Positions 12,986-25,300 of a DNA stretch of 64,000 bases are shown here, piece by piece; the first letter of the stretch is position 1, and every line of letters starts with the position of its first letter. The notes under the pieces are model-generated. The model saw only the letters and a list, made by a program, of their open reading frames with translations. It ran no database searches and was not told where the DNA came from. The position numbers and the translations under genes are program-made. Origin of the DNA: Amphirosellinia nigrospora. Taxonomy: Eukaryota; Ascomycota; Sordariomycetes; Xylariales; Xylariaceae. The DNA lies in assembly GCA_004123355.1 (NCBI GenBank), contig SCHM01000003.1, positions 5,351,058-5,415,057 on the forward strand. The letters run 5' to 3'.

Positions 12986-15900
12986 CTGTTGTTCGTATAC
13001 AGCTTCACCAGTGAATAAAAAACTTGCGTATAGATTACTATTACATAAAATCTCCCTCTCTCGTTAGTTCTAGTATGCCAATGCGTTTAATCTGTGTCGC
13101 CTACACTCCTACGATTTTCAACAACGAATCATTGTTAAGTTGAGAAACCTATGACATATCTCGAAGCATTAAGATAGTAGCGAAACAAGCGATAGCTATA
13201 GTTAAGTACTTCATAATATGGCCCAGAAGTCAAAGGTAGAGGGTGATCCTAATATGCCTAAAAAAAGGGGTATATAAGGGTGTAAGAATTATCTACTAGC
13301 CCCTACCATGATTCTACTAGTTTATTCATGCGTGCTACTCTCTACATGTTTTGACATATTAGCGGCTAGAATCTCTATATATAGCTATATTACATCCAGA
13401 ACACCATAGCAATCTATTTCATACCGGTACTCACAGCTTCGTATCGTTACCGTGTCTACTACCATCGCCTTCAAATATAGTTTATTAACAATGTTCTTCT
13501 GAAACTTATCTCTCAAGCATCGTTTTAGCAATGACTCACACTGTTTTCATTGCACCTCATTATGGGCTGATTGCACGCCCCTTAATGAAACGATGGGAGG
13601 ACATGGCCACCAATGTCCCAGTTGTATTGCACGAGCTTTAGACTATCCCATTCACCCATGGGTCACTCGAAAGTCTTGATGAATTATTAGATACAATAGT
13701 CCAGGTTTGGATATTGTCATGAAGTCACGCCACATTACCCCAGCCACATTACCCCAGCCACATTACCCCAGCCACATTACCCAGCCACTTCAGGAACAAA
13801 GAATCTTCTGTATATAGCTTAGTTACGCCTACGGAGGTGGTTTAAAGACCTTCGCGCAACAACAAGTATAGATGACCTACCCCATACTACGAGGTCCCTG
13901 ACAGATATTTCTACTAAGCTATTTTTTTTTCGTCCACGAGAAGTCCATAGATAATTATATGGAGGTGGAACGAGAAAGTACCTAGGGGCAACATGCAAAC
14001 CCAGCGGCTGGGGCGGGTGGTTGTATAGCTCTGGAGCTTGAGTCTTAAAAGTGCTGGTCATGCTGAGCGGGATGTATTGAGGAATGGGGGAGCGGTACAT
14101 CTAGGTTGAGTTGAAAGTGTTTACAATCATTTATGCCGCACAAATGTATGCATTAGAGGTTAATAATATTATCCCATTATCCTACATAAGAAACCTGTGA
14201 CAATACTGTTAGGCTCTATTGTAGTGAACCAATTTACAGTGATGAACGCCGGACACCAAAACGCCATCAAAGAAGCCATCCCTTTTCCGTGAATTTCTTT
14301 GCCCTAAATTCCTCCTTAGCGAATTCCTTTCTGTCAAGAAATTCCCCGTGAGGTCCGGGGTGTTTGGACGGTCGATCGCTCTAGCGGTCACCCTGACTTT
14401 GGTGTAGATTTGTTTCATCGTTGTCGTAGATGGCGGTGCAAAGGCCGTTCGTGGTGTATTCGATCGTGAGGCCGTCGTTCGCGTTTTTTTACAGTGATAT
14501 ATGTACTGCTTAGTGCCGCGTCGTAGATTGAATATAATTCGCCGTCCATGTAAACTTTTACAATAGTTCGCGCAAATGGCTCGGCTCTCCCTTAGGGGGA
14601 GATGGGCTTGGCGGCTGTTGGGTCGAGCTCCCTTGTGAGCTCTCTGACGGGGAGCTCTCATTTCCCCTTAATGACGGCGGCCGCGTATAACCAACGGCAT
14701 ATCGTATATACTGGTTGTAGCAACTGTGTTAGAACGATGAAACATAAAAGCAGGATGGAGAATGGAAGCACGAAGTTTGATAATAAACATGAGAGATGAT
14801 TGTGATGGCGACGCAGGCTGATATCAAGAGCAGTGAAGTAAAAGAAACGGAGTAGAAGAAGGAAAACAGAAGCGGCGAAAGGCTGAAAGAAAATAAACGT
14901 ACCCAATTCGATGTGAGATATTGTATGTAGTTCTTGCGTCAAGTAACGGTGCGCGTGTCGGTTGATGAACAGATGTTGGATTTCAATGGCCGAAAAGGCG
15001 TCCAGTTGCCATGGTAACAAAAGGGAAGGGGAGGGGAAAGCAAAAGAGGACGCGAGGAACCAGGCCAAGACCACAACACCAATAAGGTTCAAAATAACTA
15101 AGATTTGAAAACTTTTTCATGCCACTGAATCCCAGTCACCTGCTTATTTTAATCGGTCAGATCACTGACCGCACGAAGCTAGACTCAGACTCTAGCACTG
15201 CTTCCCAAGTACATGCAGGGTGTTAAGGGAGACCAAGCTCGCACGTTAGAATGTGGTTCAATAAGAACTAATCACCTATCCCAAGGAGGCGTTCGCCGAG
15301 GAAATCTTGCGGTGCCGTTACCGACGTAGCTCAATGAATCCACTACTGTCGGTACTTGGAGTAATGGCATCAAGAGAAGTGGTGTTCAAAACAGAATCGA
15401 ATATGTCGAGTGGACCTAGACCAGGTTCAGAACTCCAAAACTTTAAATTAATGATAATAAACAATATTTCCGGTTGAGTAGCCACAGAACTCTATAGGAA
15501 CTGAAATAAACTTAATATTCTTCGAAGAATCAATAAAAGCTAAACAAACTAGATGACGCGGCCATAACCATCAGTCAGTTGTGAGCATTAGGAATCTGGT
15601 GACCAACATGGTTTATTTCTGGACCGAGACTTGTGTATGCGATGTGCGTCGACATGTGGTGAAAAGTTGATAGCCGTATGAAGTTGCCTATCTAATTTTC
15701 CGTACCGGAGTAAAACACTTTCTTAACTTTGTTAAGTCTTATATAATGTCGCAATTCCGAAACCTGGCCCAGCCTGTCATTAATGAGCTACTACATCTCA
15801 CTGGGATTTAAAGGAGGATAAAGAGAGTGAAGACAACTTTTAGATCGTTTGAAGAAGAAGAAAAAAGGAAGCCATAAGTTGCAAATTACAGACTTCTGCT

Positions 15901-16160
15901 CCTATACTCACTAACCCTGCTTGCATAGTGGCTCAGGCGCTCCTACAATGAGGTAATTGTCACTATACACGACGAGGCCAGTCATTTTCAGTAATCGTGT
16001 TATGTAGATGGAGGCCCCTAGTATAAACATAACGAATGATTTTATAACGTAAATTCCAACAGAACCATGTATAGCATACATTCATTTATGCCACGCTTGC
16101 ACCACCCATCCTTACTTGCAATTCATGTCCGATTGATGATTTAATTCCAATAATTCAACA
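12986..16160. other. Gene-poor, AT-rich region
   Basis: About 3.2 kb with no recognisable gene. Open frames at 14209-14661 and 14658-15092 (both -) have no family features and abut each other; the second is hydrophobic throughout and may be chance. A small tandem repeat lies at 13730-13784. The stretch 13080-13560 is visibly rich in TA and AT steps. Nothing else was identified. Confidence 0.5.
13730..13784. repeat. Tandem repeat, four 14-bp units
   Basis: The unit CCACATTACCCCAG is repeated at 13730-13743, 13744-13757 and 13758-13771, with a fourth copy at 13772-13784 that is one C shorter. The first three units are identical. No coding context. Confidence 0.95.
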
Positions 16161-16843
16161 CTAAGCCTTGCTGTCTTTGGTGCCCTCTTCAGGCTTCTTC
16201 ACGACCGGATCATCCGGAGAGAAGTTCAGACTAACACCATTGACGCAATGCCTCTCGTCAGTAGGGTGGGATAGCCCTCGCCCTTGAAACGTGACCTAGG
16301 TGGCCGCCACAGTTTGAGCAAACGATCTCGGTACGTGACATGCCCCAAGTCCGGTCTTCGTGACGGGTGACAGCGCCGGGGATGTTATCAAAGTACGCAG
16401 GCCAACCGCAGCCCGACTTGAACTTGTGGTTTGCCTTGTATAGCGGCGCATTGCATCCAGCGCAGGTAGACGCCGGAACTAGCGAAGAACTTGTCAAATT
16501 TGTGAGAGCCAGGGGCCTCTGTGCCCTTTCTCGGAGAATGCGGAATTGTTCTAAAACACGCGCAGTCAGCGCGCCTGTCCGCTGGTCAATATCAAGTACA
16601 ACTACTCGCCTTTACTCAAGACAGCACGCCACTCATCAGTGCTCCTTTGTCAGGGTAGGTCATCTTGCTAGCGGAGGAGGAGCTTGAGCCGAATAGACTT
16701 CCAAAAGGCATAGCTGCGAGATATCCCGAATTCGCCGAGTTTTGGCGCAGTGCTTGCTGAGCTTGCGCAGATGCTCGGACCCTGGTCAAGTTGGAGAAAG
16801 TGTACAAGGTTCGCAACAGAACGGCGAAATGAGGCAATCGCAT
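16161..16843 (-). CDS. Peptide-methionine (R)-S-oxide reductase (MsrB)
   Basis: Reduces methionine-R-sulfoxide in oxidised proteins using thioredoxin. Visible SelR-fold features are EQFRILRE, the zinc pair CAGCNAPLYK and CSNCGGHLGH, SGCGWPAYF, and RHCVNGVSLNF read in another frame near 16250-16210 (the catalytic Cys lies in RHC). It ends KKPEEGTKDSKA at stop 16161-16163. ATG 16843 opens an Arg/Ala-rich, acid-free leader (MRLPHFAVLLRTLY) that looks like a mitochondrial presequence; a second ATG at 16711 (MPFGSLFG) could give a cytosolic form. The intron 16551-16609 appears to use a GC donor (AAAG|GCGAGT), restoring the conserved VLSKEQFRIL. About five frame breaks occur; adding six bases gives exactly 210 codons. 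It is divergent from the gene at 17667. Confidence 0.85.
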
Positions 16844-17666
16844 TGAGCGGGGTTTGTGGAAGTTATAAGTCGACGTGAACGAATCTGAACGGAGACAGAC
16901 AAAGACAGTTTAAATAAATGTCATGTGTGGCGGCAAAAGCTGCGTTTATAGGAAGTGATGACAGTTTTATCCAGTTGCTTGGAGAACTGAGGGTGCTGAT
17001 TTGGAATCACTATTACGCTGCTTGTAGTGATACAGTATAAGCCACACTGCTACGTACAGTTCATTCTGAGGATTTGATAATGCCCTCTTTGTGATACACA
17101 GTGCGATAAGATGACTTCTAGCCTAAGGAGGGAAGAACAAAAACCCCTCTATGTTTGGTCTGAGCCTCCGACTGATGCCGTCAGGGCAAGATTGAGGGTC
17201 CAAGGATTGGCCCCCCTCCTGACGATCTAACTGGTGCTTGCACTTAATGACAAAAGATAAGATATCGGACAATAAAGCCAGCGGATTCCGAAGAGTTCCC
17301 AGAAATAGCCCACTTAGTTTTCTTCTCTACCAGAACCTGGGTGGAGTCCACTAAATCCGCCCGACATACACCACTATGGCACATGCACTAGTGTGGCCTA
17401 CCTAGGCCCCACATACCCAGCCTACCTCGGCAATATCGCGACCATCCATCTCACACGTTCTTTTATAAGCTTCCAAACATCAGCTTTCTTTCTTTGAACG
17501 TCAATCGTTATTCGCATATCTGTTTCATATTTGCGAAAAAGTAACTTTTCAATAGCTAATTCTCAATTTATCTTTCTACTCACTGAGAGAGATACGTATA
17601 AGTTTCTTTTTTATCCTCTAAGGAGCTGAAGTGAGAAGAAGAAGAGAAAGATACACAACATCCAAG
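16844..17666. promoter_or_regulatory. Shared divergent promoter region, MsrB / nitronate monooxygenase
   Basis: These 823 bases separate two divergently transcribed redox-related genes, so promoters for both must lie here. The part next to 17666 (17460-17660) is pyrimidine-rich, then rich in AGAAGAAGAGAAAG just before the + start codon. No specific operator was recognised. Confidence 0.4.
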
Positions 17667-18727
17667 ATGCCTTTCGACACGGAGCTCACTCGCCTTAGGG
17701 ATCAAGATCCCGATGTCCAGGTGCATGCAATGGGTCGGATATGCTGAATTAGCAGTTGCCGTCTCCAACGCCGGTGGTCTGGTTCTCACCGCCTCAACGC
17801 CTACTCCCGAAGACTACGCAACGAGATCCGGAAGACGCGGAGCTGACTAAGAACCCATTCGGCGTGAATATCACCCTGCTGCCTTCTCTGCAGCCGCCAG
17901 ACTATGGCGCGTACGCCCAAGTTGCCATCGATGAGGGTATCAAGGTTGTCGAGACGGCTGGCAACAGCCCAGGGCCTGTCATCGCCAAGCTCAAGAAGGC
18001 CGGCATAATCATTCTGCATAAGTGCACAACTATTCGGCACGCCCAGAGCGCTATCAAGCTCGGTGTAGATTTCCTGTCTATTGACGGTTTCGAGTGTGCT
18101 GGGTGAGTCTATCCAGTTATTTTACCCTCTGGCCAACTTATCTTCTTTCCAAACCGTATTTCCGTTTGCTGACTGGAATAAACGAAAAGTCACGTTGGTG
18201 AATCCGACATCACCAATTTTATTCTGCTTAGCAAGGCTCGCCAGACACTCAAGGTGCCTTTCATCGCCTCGGGCGGCTTTGCTGACGGGCAGGGACTCGC
18301 AGCTGCGCTCTGCCTCGGCGCCGAGGGCATCAACATGGGAACACGATTTATGTGCACCGTTGAGGCCCCGATCCACCAGAAGATCAAGGAGGAGATCGTC
18401 AAGGCCCAGGAGACAGATACGCAGTTAGTCATGCGTCGCTGGACCAACACCACACGCCTTTACCGCAACAAGGTCACGGACGAGGTCGCCAAGATCGAGC
18501 GAGAGAGCAAGACCGGAGAGTTTGCCGAGATCGCCCCCTACGTCAGCGGCAAGCGCGGACGCCAGGTTTTCACCAATGGAGATGCCGAGTTCGGTGTATG
18601 GACCGCCGGCCAGGTCATTGGCCTAATTCACGATATTCCTACTTGCGACGACCTCGTCAAGAGGATAGAAAAGGAAGCGGAGGAGACGCTGACGTCGAAG
18701 CTGAAGCTCGCTAAGCCCAAGTTGTAG
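17667..18727 (+). CDS. Nitronate monooxygenase / 2-nitropropane dioxygenase-like FMN enzyme
   Basis: A TIM-barrel FMN flavoprotein that oxidises alkyl nitronates, or an uncharacterised family member. The start ATG 17667 gives MPFDTELTRL. The clear part runs NPFGVNITLLPS, VVETAGNSPGPVIAKLKKAG, then ILHKCTTIRHAQSAIKLGVD and DGFECAGH across an intron (18103-18189, GT-AG). It continues VPFIASGGFADGQGLAAAL and LGAEGINMGTRF, which is the FMN phosphate-binding GG and MGTRF region. It ends KLKLAKPKL-stop at 18727. Exon 2 is clean. The first 200 nt of exon 1 carry at least four breaks, almost all apparent losses of G, so the conserved PMVQGGMQWVGYAELA block is readable only across frames. The 3' end faces the HET gene 196 bases away. 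Substrate is not determinable from sequence. Confidence 0.8.
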
Positions 18728-18923
18728 ATTATAGATTAGCATTTTAGAATTGTACTTTTTCAAGCTGTTCTTATCTACTCGAACGTGGCTCATCATCTGA
18801 TAATCCAAAAATAGCCATAATTGCCCGCTTTCCTCAACTGATTCCCCCCCTGCTATTTCTATCCAAGAAGAGAGCAGTGTGGAATATGTCGCATGTACAA
18901 ATTGGTTGTTGAAGTAGTCTTGG

Positions 18924-21557
18924 TCATCCAAGGACTATTTCTTTCCACACCGGGGAGCCTTCTATCTCATCGCCTTTCCCGATAGATCCTACAGCGACGC
19001 GCTCTGCGTATTCCCCACGCCACTCAAGGAGCATCACCTTGTATCTCCAACCCGGCTCTCCATCATAGTTATAATCATCCGCCCTTTCGTCCCTCCCCTC
19101 ACACAATAATATGAACTCGCGTGTAAGAGGGAGATCCGGGCACGCCTCAAACCATGTATCAGATACCTGGATAGACCCGAGCTCCCGCCCGCTGCGGCCA
19201 AAGATGCCGAGGTGGGTGTGGCCATTAAACCAGTTGCGGACAGCCCCGGCTCCAGAAGATGTGGGCTTGTCGAGCTGGAACTCGACCGACACCGTCCAGA
19301 ACTGCAGAAAGCCTGAACCAGGCGTGTCGCATAGTATGTCGGGATAGTACGTCGGGGCGCCCCCGAGCAATCGGTCTGTCGGGCGAGTTTGGGAACAGTC
19401 TATCGAGAATCTAGACTGGACCTCGCCCCCGTAAAAATTCTTCGACGCGCGGGCGCGCTTGTCCTCGGGGTTCCAATTCCAGACGAGTCGACAATCGGTC
19501 GAGTCATGTGCGATGCGGTGGTACCAGATAATCCACGTCCGGTTTCGCAGCGCGTTCTTGATGTCTCGTGTCCTAGGACTTTGATGACGACACGAGTCAG
19601 TGATGACCGCTTATAGTAGTAGTAGACAGTTCTCTGGGTTCAGAGCGTCAGGGGCTGGACTAACCTATACCAATCCCAGATCCTAGGAAAAGCACCGCCC
19701 TCCCAGCCGGTCCAGGACCAACTCGACGTCCCCTGGCGACGCGTCTGCCTGCCCATCGGATCCCACAGAAGGCACCAGTCGAAGTAGCGCGGCGGGATCC
19801 CGTGGCACAGGTCGATGTTGAGGAGGTCGCGCATGCGCTGCGAGACGCCGGCGAAGGCGGCGTATACATCGCTCTGGAACGACAGCGTGCGATTGGCGTA
19901 GTTCTGAACCGGACCCTCGTAGGACCTGATATCGTCGTCCCCGTCCCAGGCTCCGCCGCCGCCGCCGCCTTCGCGCATCTCGCGGCGGACGAAGTCGGCG
20001 TCTTCTACGACTCTGTCCTCGCTCCAATTACCTGCGTACTTGCAGAGGAATACGGCTTGGCCGCCGGTGAAGACGAGTTGTCGGCGTGCGAAACATTGTT
20101 CTTGGTAGCTGAAGCACAGATGAATGTGAGCGTCAGGGTTTATTAAGAGCTGATTGCAAGCGCACTTACGTCCACCCACGAGTGTCGTATATACCGCCGA
20201 CACTATCATTCCCGTACCCCGTTCGGACCCCTAGGCGTAGCTGAGGCGTCATCTGCTCGATATGTTGCTTGAAATTCCGCGTCCAGGGGCGGACACCCGG
20301 AAGACCGGTGTTAGCGTCCCGACTCGACATGGCCACAATGACCAGCTCGGCCGTCTCGTAAATCCGGTTCATCTGCTTGATATGGGGAAGCTTTTCGCCG
20401 CCGTCGTCATCCTGCACGATACATAGGGCGTCTACCCACAAATGCCGGATTCCGATTTCTTTGGTAGCCTGCATGGCGTCCTTGATAGTCAATGGAAGAT
20501 TTATCTCCGGGGCGTTAAAAGCTCCCGGCTGTTCTAGGCTGTCGACGTTGGTTTTGACTATATACGGCTTGCGTTAGGGACTATAATTCTCGGTGGAAGA
20601 GTGTAAAGAAGAAAAAAGCTCGCGCTCTCAGCTCCAAGACGGGGTTAAAGGGGGGCGCGATTGAGACGACTCACGAGTACGCAAGACCGCAGCATGACCC
20701 CAAACATAACTCAGCGCCGCATACTTGTCATCACTAGTTGCTCTAACCAGACAGCCCTGATCAACATCAATAAGGCGGAACTCCTTGAGGATATTAGCAG
20801 GATGGACAGGGAAATCTTCCATGCCCGGCCGTTTCCGACACTCATCACCATGAAACGCCTCGCACATAGAGAGCCAGTTGGCCACCATTTTGAAATCGAT
20901 CTTCTCGGCACGGACGGGCCGAACCAAGGCAACCGGGCCTTCGGGCAAGTCGTTGGCCAGGACCACGATTTCCGGGAACACGGCGGCCTCCTCGACGAAG
21001 GCGTCGCCTGCTGAGACGGAGGGCATAAGCACCCGCGTTGGCACCGCGTTTCCGCCGCGGGGCGCCACGCCGTTCTTGATGACCGAGACCTCGATGCTGA
21101 CTGGTTCTCCGTCCTTTGTATCCGGCACCCGTGAACCACCCACGGCTGCGAGCGCGAGTCGGCAGAAGGGACAGTGGACCCGGCTGCGGACGTCTGTGAT
21201 CTTCCCTAGCTCGATAAAGGGGTGTGCGAAAGAATCAGAAGACATCTCGGACGATGAATCATCATCATCGCCATCTTCTTCTTCGTCTTCATCTTGAGGG
21301 TTAGAGCGATCGTCATTTGATAAGGCGATGCTGTCGCCGTCTTCGTCTTCGTCGTCGTCTGTGTCTACGGAGCGATCTGCGTCTGAAGAAGACGAGCGGT
21401 CACTTTTTTGCCCTGCGCTGATGAAAAATGCCGACGGCTCAAAATCTATGGTCCGACAAATATCACAGAGTGTATCACCGGGTTTAGCAATGTTGGATGG
21501 AATAGGTTGAAGCGGCGGTACTTTGACAGCATCCGTAGTCGATGAGTAGTCTAACAT
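18924..21557 (-). CDS. HET-domain (heterokaryon incompatibility-type) protein
   Basis: HET proteins act in fungal non-self recognition and cell death; this one's partner is unknown. Four exons, 21557-20675, 20557-20170, 20108-19665 and 19572-18924, with GT-AG introns of 117, 61 and 92 nt. The spliced frame is intact: 2364 nt, 787 residues. The N-terminal part has CDICRTIDF and CPFCRLALAAVGG cysteine pairs separated by a long Asp/Glu/Ser stretch (about residues 50-115). The HET signature is complete: KYAALSYVWG at the end of exon 1, then IRHLWVDALCIVQDDD and YDTRGWTYQEQCFARRQL across the 61-nt intron. A Gly run lies near 19960. The C-terminal half (to EGSPVWKEIVLG) is unassigned. It has no signal peptide or membrane span and belongs to a typical accessory, rapidly turning-over family. 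It is one of three genes here without a frame break. Confidence 0.9.
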
Positions 21558-22383
21558 GCTGTCGTCTTTAACGAAGCCAATATCGTAATCAAGAAAAGCA
21601 CACGGGTTTTATGCTAAGTTTTATGATGTAGACCATCAGATTTTAAATACCACGCCATCTTGTGTGAGATACTCATCATTGATTCTTAAATGTATGAATC
21701 TGTCGTTAGTATCAGCTCGTCCCTTTTTATTGGTGATAGACAACATGAGAAGGGAAATATATCCGATGCAGGAACTGCCGAACCCAAGCTGAAAATGTGT
21801 CTTTGCGGGGTCACAGCAACATGATCTATGCAGGTGTGAAGCTGATAACGACGACGCTACGGGTTAGTCAACCTGGGGAATACCTAGATAGTCTTAGATT
21901 CCTTTGTTTTCAAATGCAACATAGTAAGGTAGGATTCTTCTCGGCCTCCAGTAGAAGCGCCAGTAAGCCTCCTAATGTACGTGATATTGCCGTTTTAATT
22001 GGTCCTTGGCTAGGTAATGGTGATTACAGGGTGAGGTAATCGTTCACCTTTGTTTGGACTACATTTGACTATGGTATATCATCTTGAGTGCCGACGCATG
22101 ATATATTCTACAAGTCCTAACTCTATGTGCTACCCTACAGCTGAGAGCCTCACCCCGTAGGAAAAAACCCAGATTTTATGATCATAGCCCATTTTCCGTC
22201 ATGCATTTGCCGTATCTTTCTTTAGTCATTGATCCTCCTGCCATCATAGAGTGAAATGAATTCTTGGATGCCATCCTACTCGGCTTCTTGTATATGCCGC
22301 ACTGTAACACCACGATGCCTTGGCTTCCTTTATCATGACATATAATGCCTGATCAGTGTATAGAGTAGTAAATCAGAGTGTAT
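21558..22383. other. Intergenic region between HET and SNF2 genes
   Basis: This is 5' flank for the HET gene and 3' flank for the SNF2 gene. No gene, repeat or RNA was recognised. Confidence 0.5.
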
Positions 22384-25300
22384 CTACCATCGACGCCCAT
22401 AAACAGCGCTTTCTTGGTTAGCTTTCGGCTTCGGGTTATAACTCCGCGTGCTCTGCTCGCTCTGCGCACTTGAGACACTGACAAAACTATCATCAGCATC
22501 CTTATGATAGCTATTGTCATGATCTTGCCCGCCGCCATCGCGACCCATGTGTTTGAAGAGATCGAGCATCTCCTTCAAGCCAAGCTTGAGCGACTCCTTC
22601 TTGGCACCACCTTCGATAGTCGTCGCGGCAAGGAGCCTCTTCTTCTCTTGGAGTTCGAGAATACGCCCCTCAACTGTGTTTTCGACTGTAAGTTTGTATA
22701 CGATGACATCCACAGTCTGCGTGAGACGATGCACACGATCAATAGCCTGCTCCTCGACGAAAGGGTTCCAGAATGGTTCAAGGATGACGACGCGCGAGGC
22801 AGCTGTAAGGTTAAGGCCGAGTGCACCGCATCGGAGCGAGCAGAGCAAAACGCGCGTGTTCTTATCGTTGCGAAGACTATGCAGCGAAGCCTCGCGCGCG
22901 TCGTTCTTCATCCCCCGTCGTAGCGTACGTATTTAATACCCTCCTTGCGAAGGAAAGGCTCGACAAGATCCAGCATCGATGTAAATTGCGAGAAGACGAT
23001 GAACTTGTGCTCTTGGACTTCTTTGTGTAAGATTGATATTAGCTGGCGGATTTTGGCCGAGGCAAGGACGTGCGGCACTTGCTGGCGTTTGTTTCGCCGG
23101 TTGCGTAGGAAGCTGTTCTCGTCGCTATCCGAATCATCATGTAGCTCTGACTCTGAGATGCCATCATCGCTTTCAGTGTCTGACCCATTGCCAGATTCCG
23201 AGTCAGCGTCACTATCCTCGTCTGTCTGTTCGGATGTCTTTGAGGGCTTTTGTGATAGCCGAACATGCATGGCTGAAATTGACTCGAGATCGTCATCTTC
23301 TGAATCTGAAGCTTCAATAGCTCTTCTCAAGTCCTCCGATTTAGTATCCTCGCCATCATCCACGATAAAACTGTCTAAGCGGCTGCCTCCCTGTGACTCT
23401 TCTTCCTCAGAGTCTTCTGTGTTGATAGTCTCACCTTCGCCCTCAGCGTTTTCATCATCGGTGCCACCAGCTTTACCTAAGCGAAGTGAGCCTTGCTCAT
23501 CCCCGGAGACAATCCATTCGCCTTCATCCTCTTCATCATCACTATCGATGATAGCACGTCGATTTCGAGGCTTTCGTTTAGCGAACGTCTCAGTTTCAAC
23601 TTCCTCCATTATTGGTTTCTTGTTTAATACTTTCTTGACCTTCTTTTTATGTTTTGTCCTCGTCTTAGGTGCTTTCAGATCACCACCTTCTTCGTGATGC
23701 TTGAAATATTCAAGGTCTGCAAAGCATGCCTTGCATTTATCAGACCCCGGTTGGCGATGTTCTTTGTCTAGTTCCCACCCACAAATTTCGCAGTGCTTAA
23801 CTTCGACGTCAAGCCCACCGAGCAGGTCTGCAAGAGCATCAACATCGGCGTCATTCTTCTTTGGCCGAGTCTCCTCTGACAGCGCATCTTTGTCCTTTTC
23901 TAGCTTCCCTTCCACTAATTTAGGGTGGTTGCATGCCTGCCTTAACCGCAATAGAAGTACTAAGGCGCTGGCATAATTCAGTTTGTTACGCATCATCGCT
24001 TCTAAGCTCTTATCTGTTCGCTGTTCTAGACGATCATAAAATCGCCGCTCAGCAGGTGCGAACTGGGCGGCAATAGACACGACCTTGCGTTCGGTAACCC
24101 TGAAGCTGGGTGTTGCGCCTTTATCCTTGACATCACTGTTGCTGTCGCTCGGCCCCGTGCTGAGAGCCCCATCCTGTTTGAGAATGTCCTTAGTCCTGCG
24201 TTTCATAAAACACTGTAGCACACTGTGCAGCCGCCGGATGGCGATGTGACCCTTGCCGTTCTTCATTGGCAAGTCAAAATGTTCCCGCCACTCGCGTAAG
24301 TCATCATACGGTTTGATCCGCAAGAATTTCACGAGGCTCTGTAACTCGTCTAAGTTGTTCTGTAGTGGCGTACCACTTAGACACCATCGATACACGCTTC
24401 GCAATTCGCAGCAAGCTTTGGTGGCCTTGGCGTTTCTGTTCTTGATCGTATGCGCTTCATCAAGAATGACTCGATACCAATGTAAGCCGAAGCATCCTGC
24501 TTTCACGCTGTCATTGCAATGATTGTGCTCTGATACGAGAATTTGGTAGGTGGTGATGACAACATCGTATCGACGAAGATCCTCAAAGCGCTTGGTGCGT
24601 TGGGGTCCATGATGGACTAAAACCTTCAGCCTGTGGGTGCGTTCGACCTTTTCGTTCAATTCAGCTTCCCATTGACGGATTAGAGCCAAAGGGGCAACCA
24701 CAAGAGTAGTCTTCTCGACTCCGGGGTGTTTATCAGCTGGCTTGGCATTTGTGAGAATAAGTGAGATGGACTGTAATGTTTTCCCCAGGCCCATGTCGTC
24801 GGCCAGAAGGCCACCTTTAGGCACTTTGCCCTTTTTTACGGGGCCGAGCTCTCGATTCCTCATCCATTCAACGCCTTCAATCTGGTGAGGCAGGAGCGGC
24901 ACTTTGAGACCTTCTATGCGAGACTTGTCTTCGGTCACTTCTTCCTTCGTAGGCTTGTCTTCGTCGTCCTCCAGAGAGCCCTCCAAGAGAGCCTTGATAT
25001 CGGCGGCGGCTTTCTTTGGATCCACATACTCTGAGTAAACACCCGGTTGACTGTAGATGGAGACGATATTACCATCGGAGACTGCTATGGGGTTGTTGGC
25101 CGAGCCCATCGGACCTGGCGCCGAAGAAAACAGGGGATTCGCGGGAGGCTTCTTGTCCTTGTAGGTAGGCTGGAGCGGGCCGTGTATTCGTTGTGGGCGG
25201 TGAAGCTCTGGGCGGTTTTTCGGCTGAATGAATAAGTTGGCGTACTTGTCGTCCATGTTGCTGCCTCCTGAATAGATTCGCTGCTTCACGGCAGGAGGAG

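Noticed and set aside
13529-13642. 38-codon frame MTHTVFIAPHYGLIARPL on +
   Set aside because: Protein-looking but very short, isolated, and without recognisable family.
14209-14661. 150-codon Arg-rich frame on -
   Set aside because: No recognisable domain; composition fits translation of noncoding DNA.
14658-15092. 144-codon frame on - with a hydrophobic, signal-like start
   Set aside because: Hydrophobic throughout, no family match, abuts another unrelated frame, lies in an AT-rich desert; not supported as a gene.
20878-21297. 139-codon frame on + within the HET gene
   Set aside because: Antisense shadow of the HET exon; ends in a Ser run mirroring the acidic spacer.
22945-23697. 250-codon Ser-rich frame on +
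   Set aside because: Antisense shadow of the acidic stretch of the SNF2 helicase.
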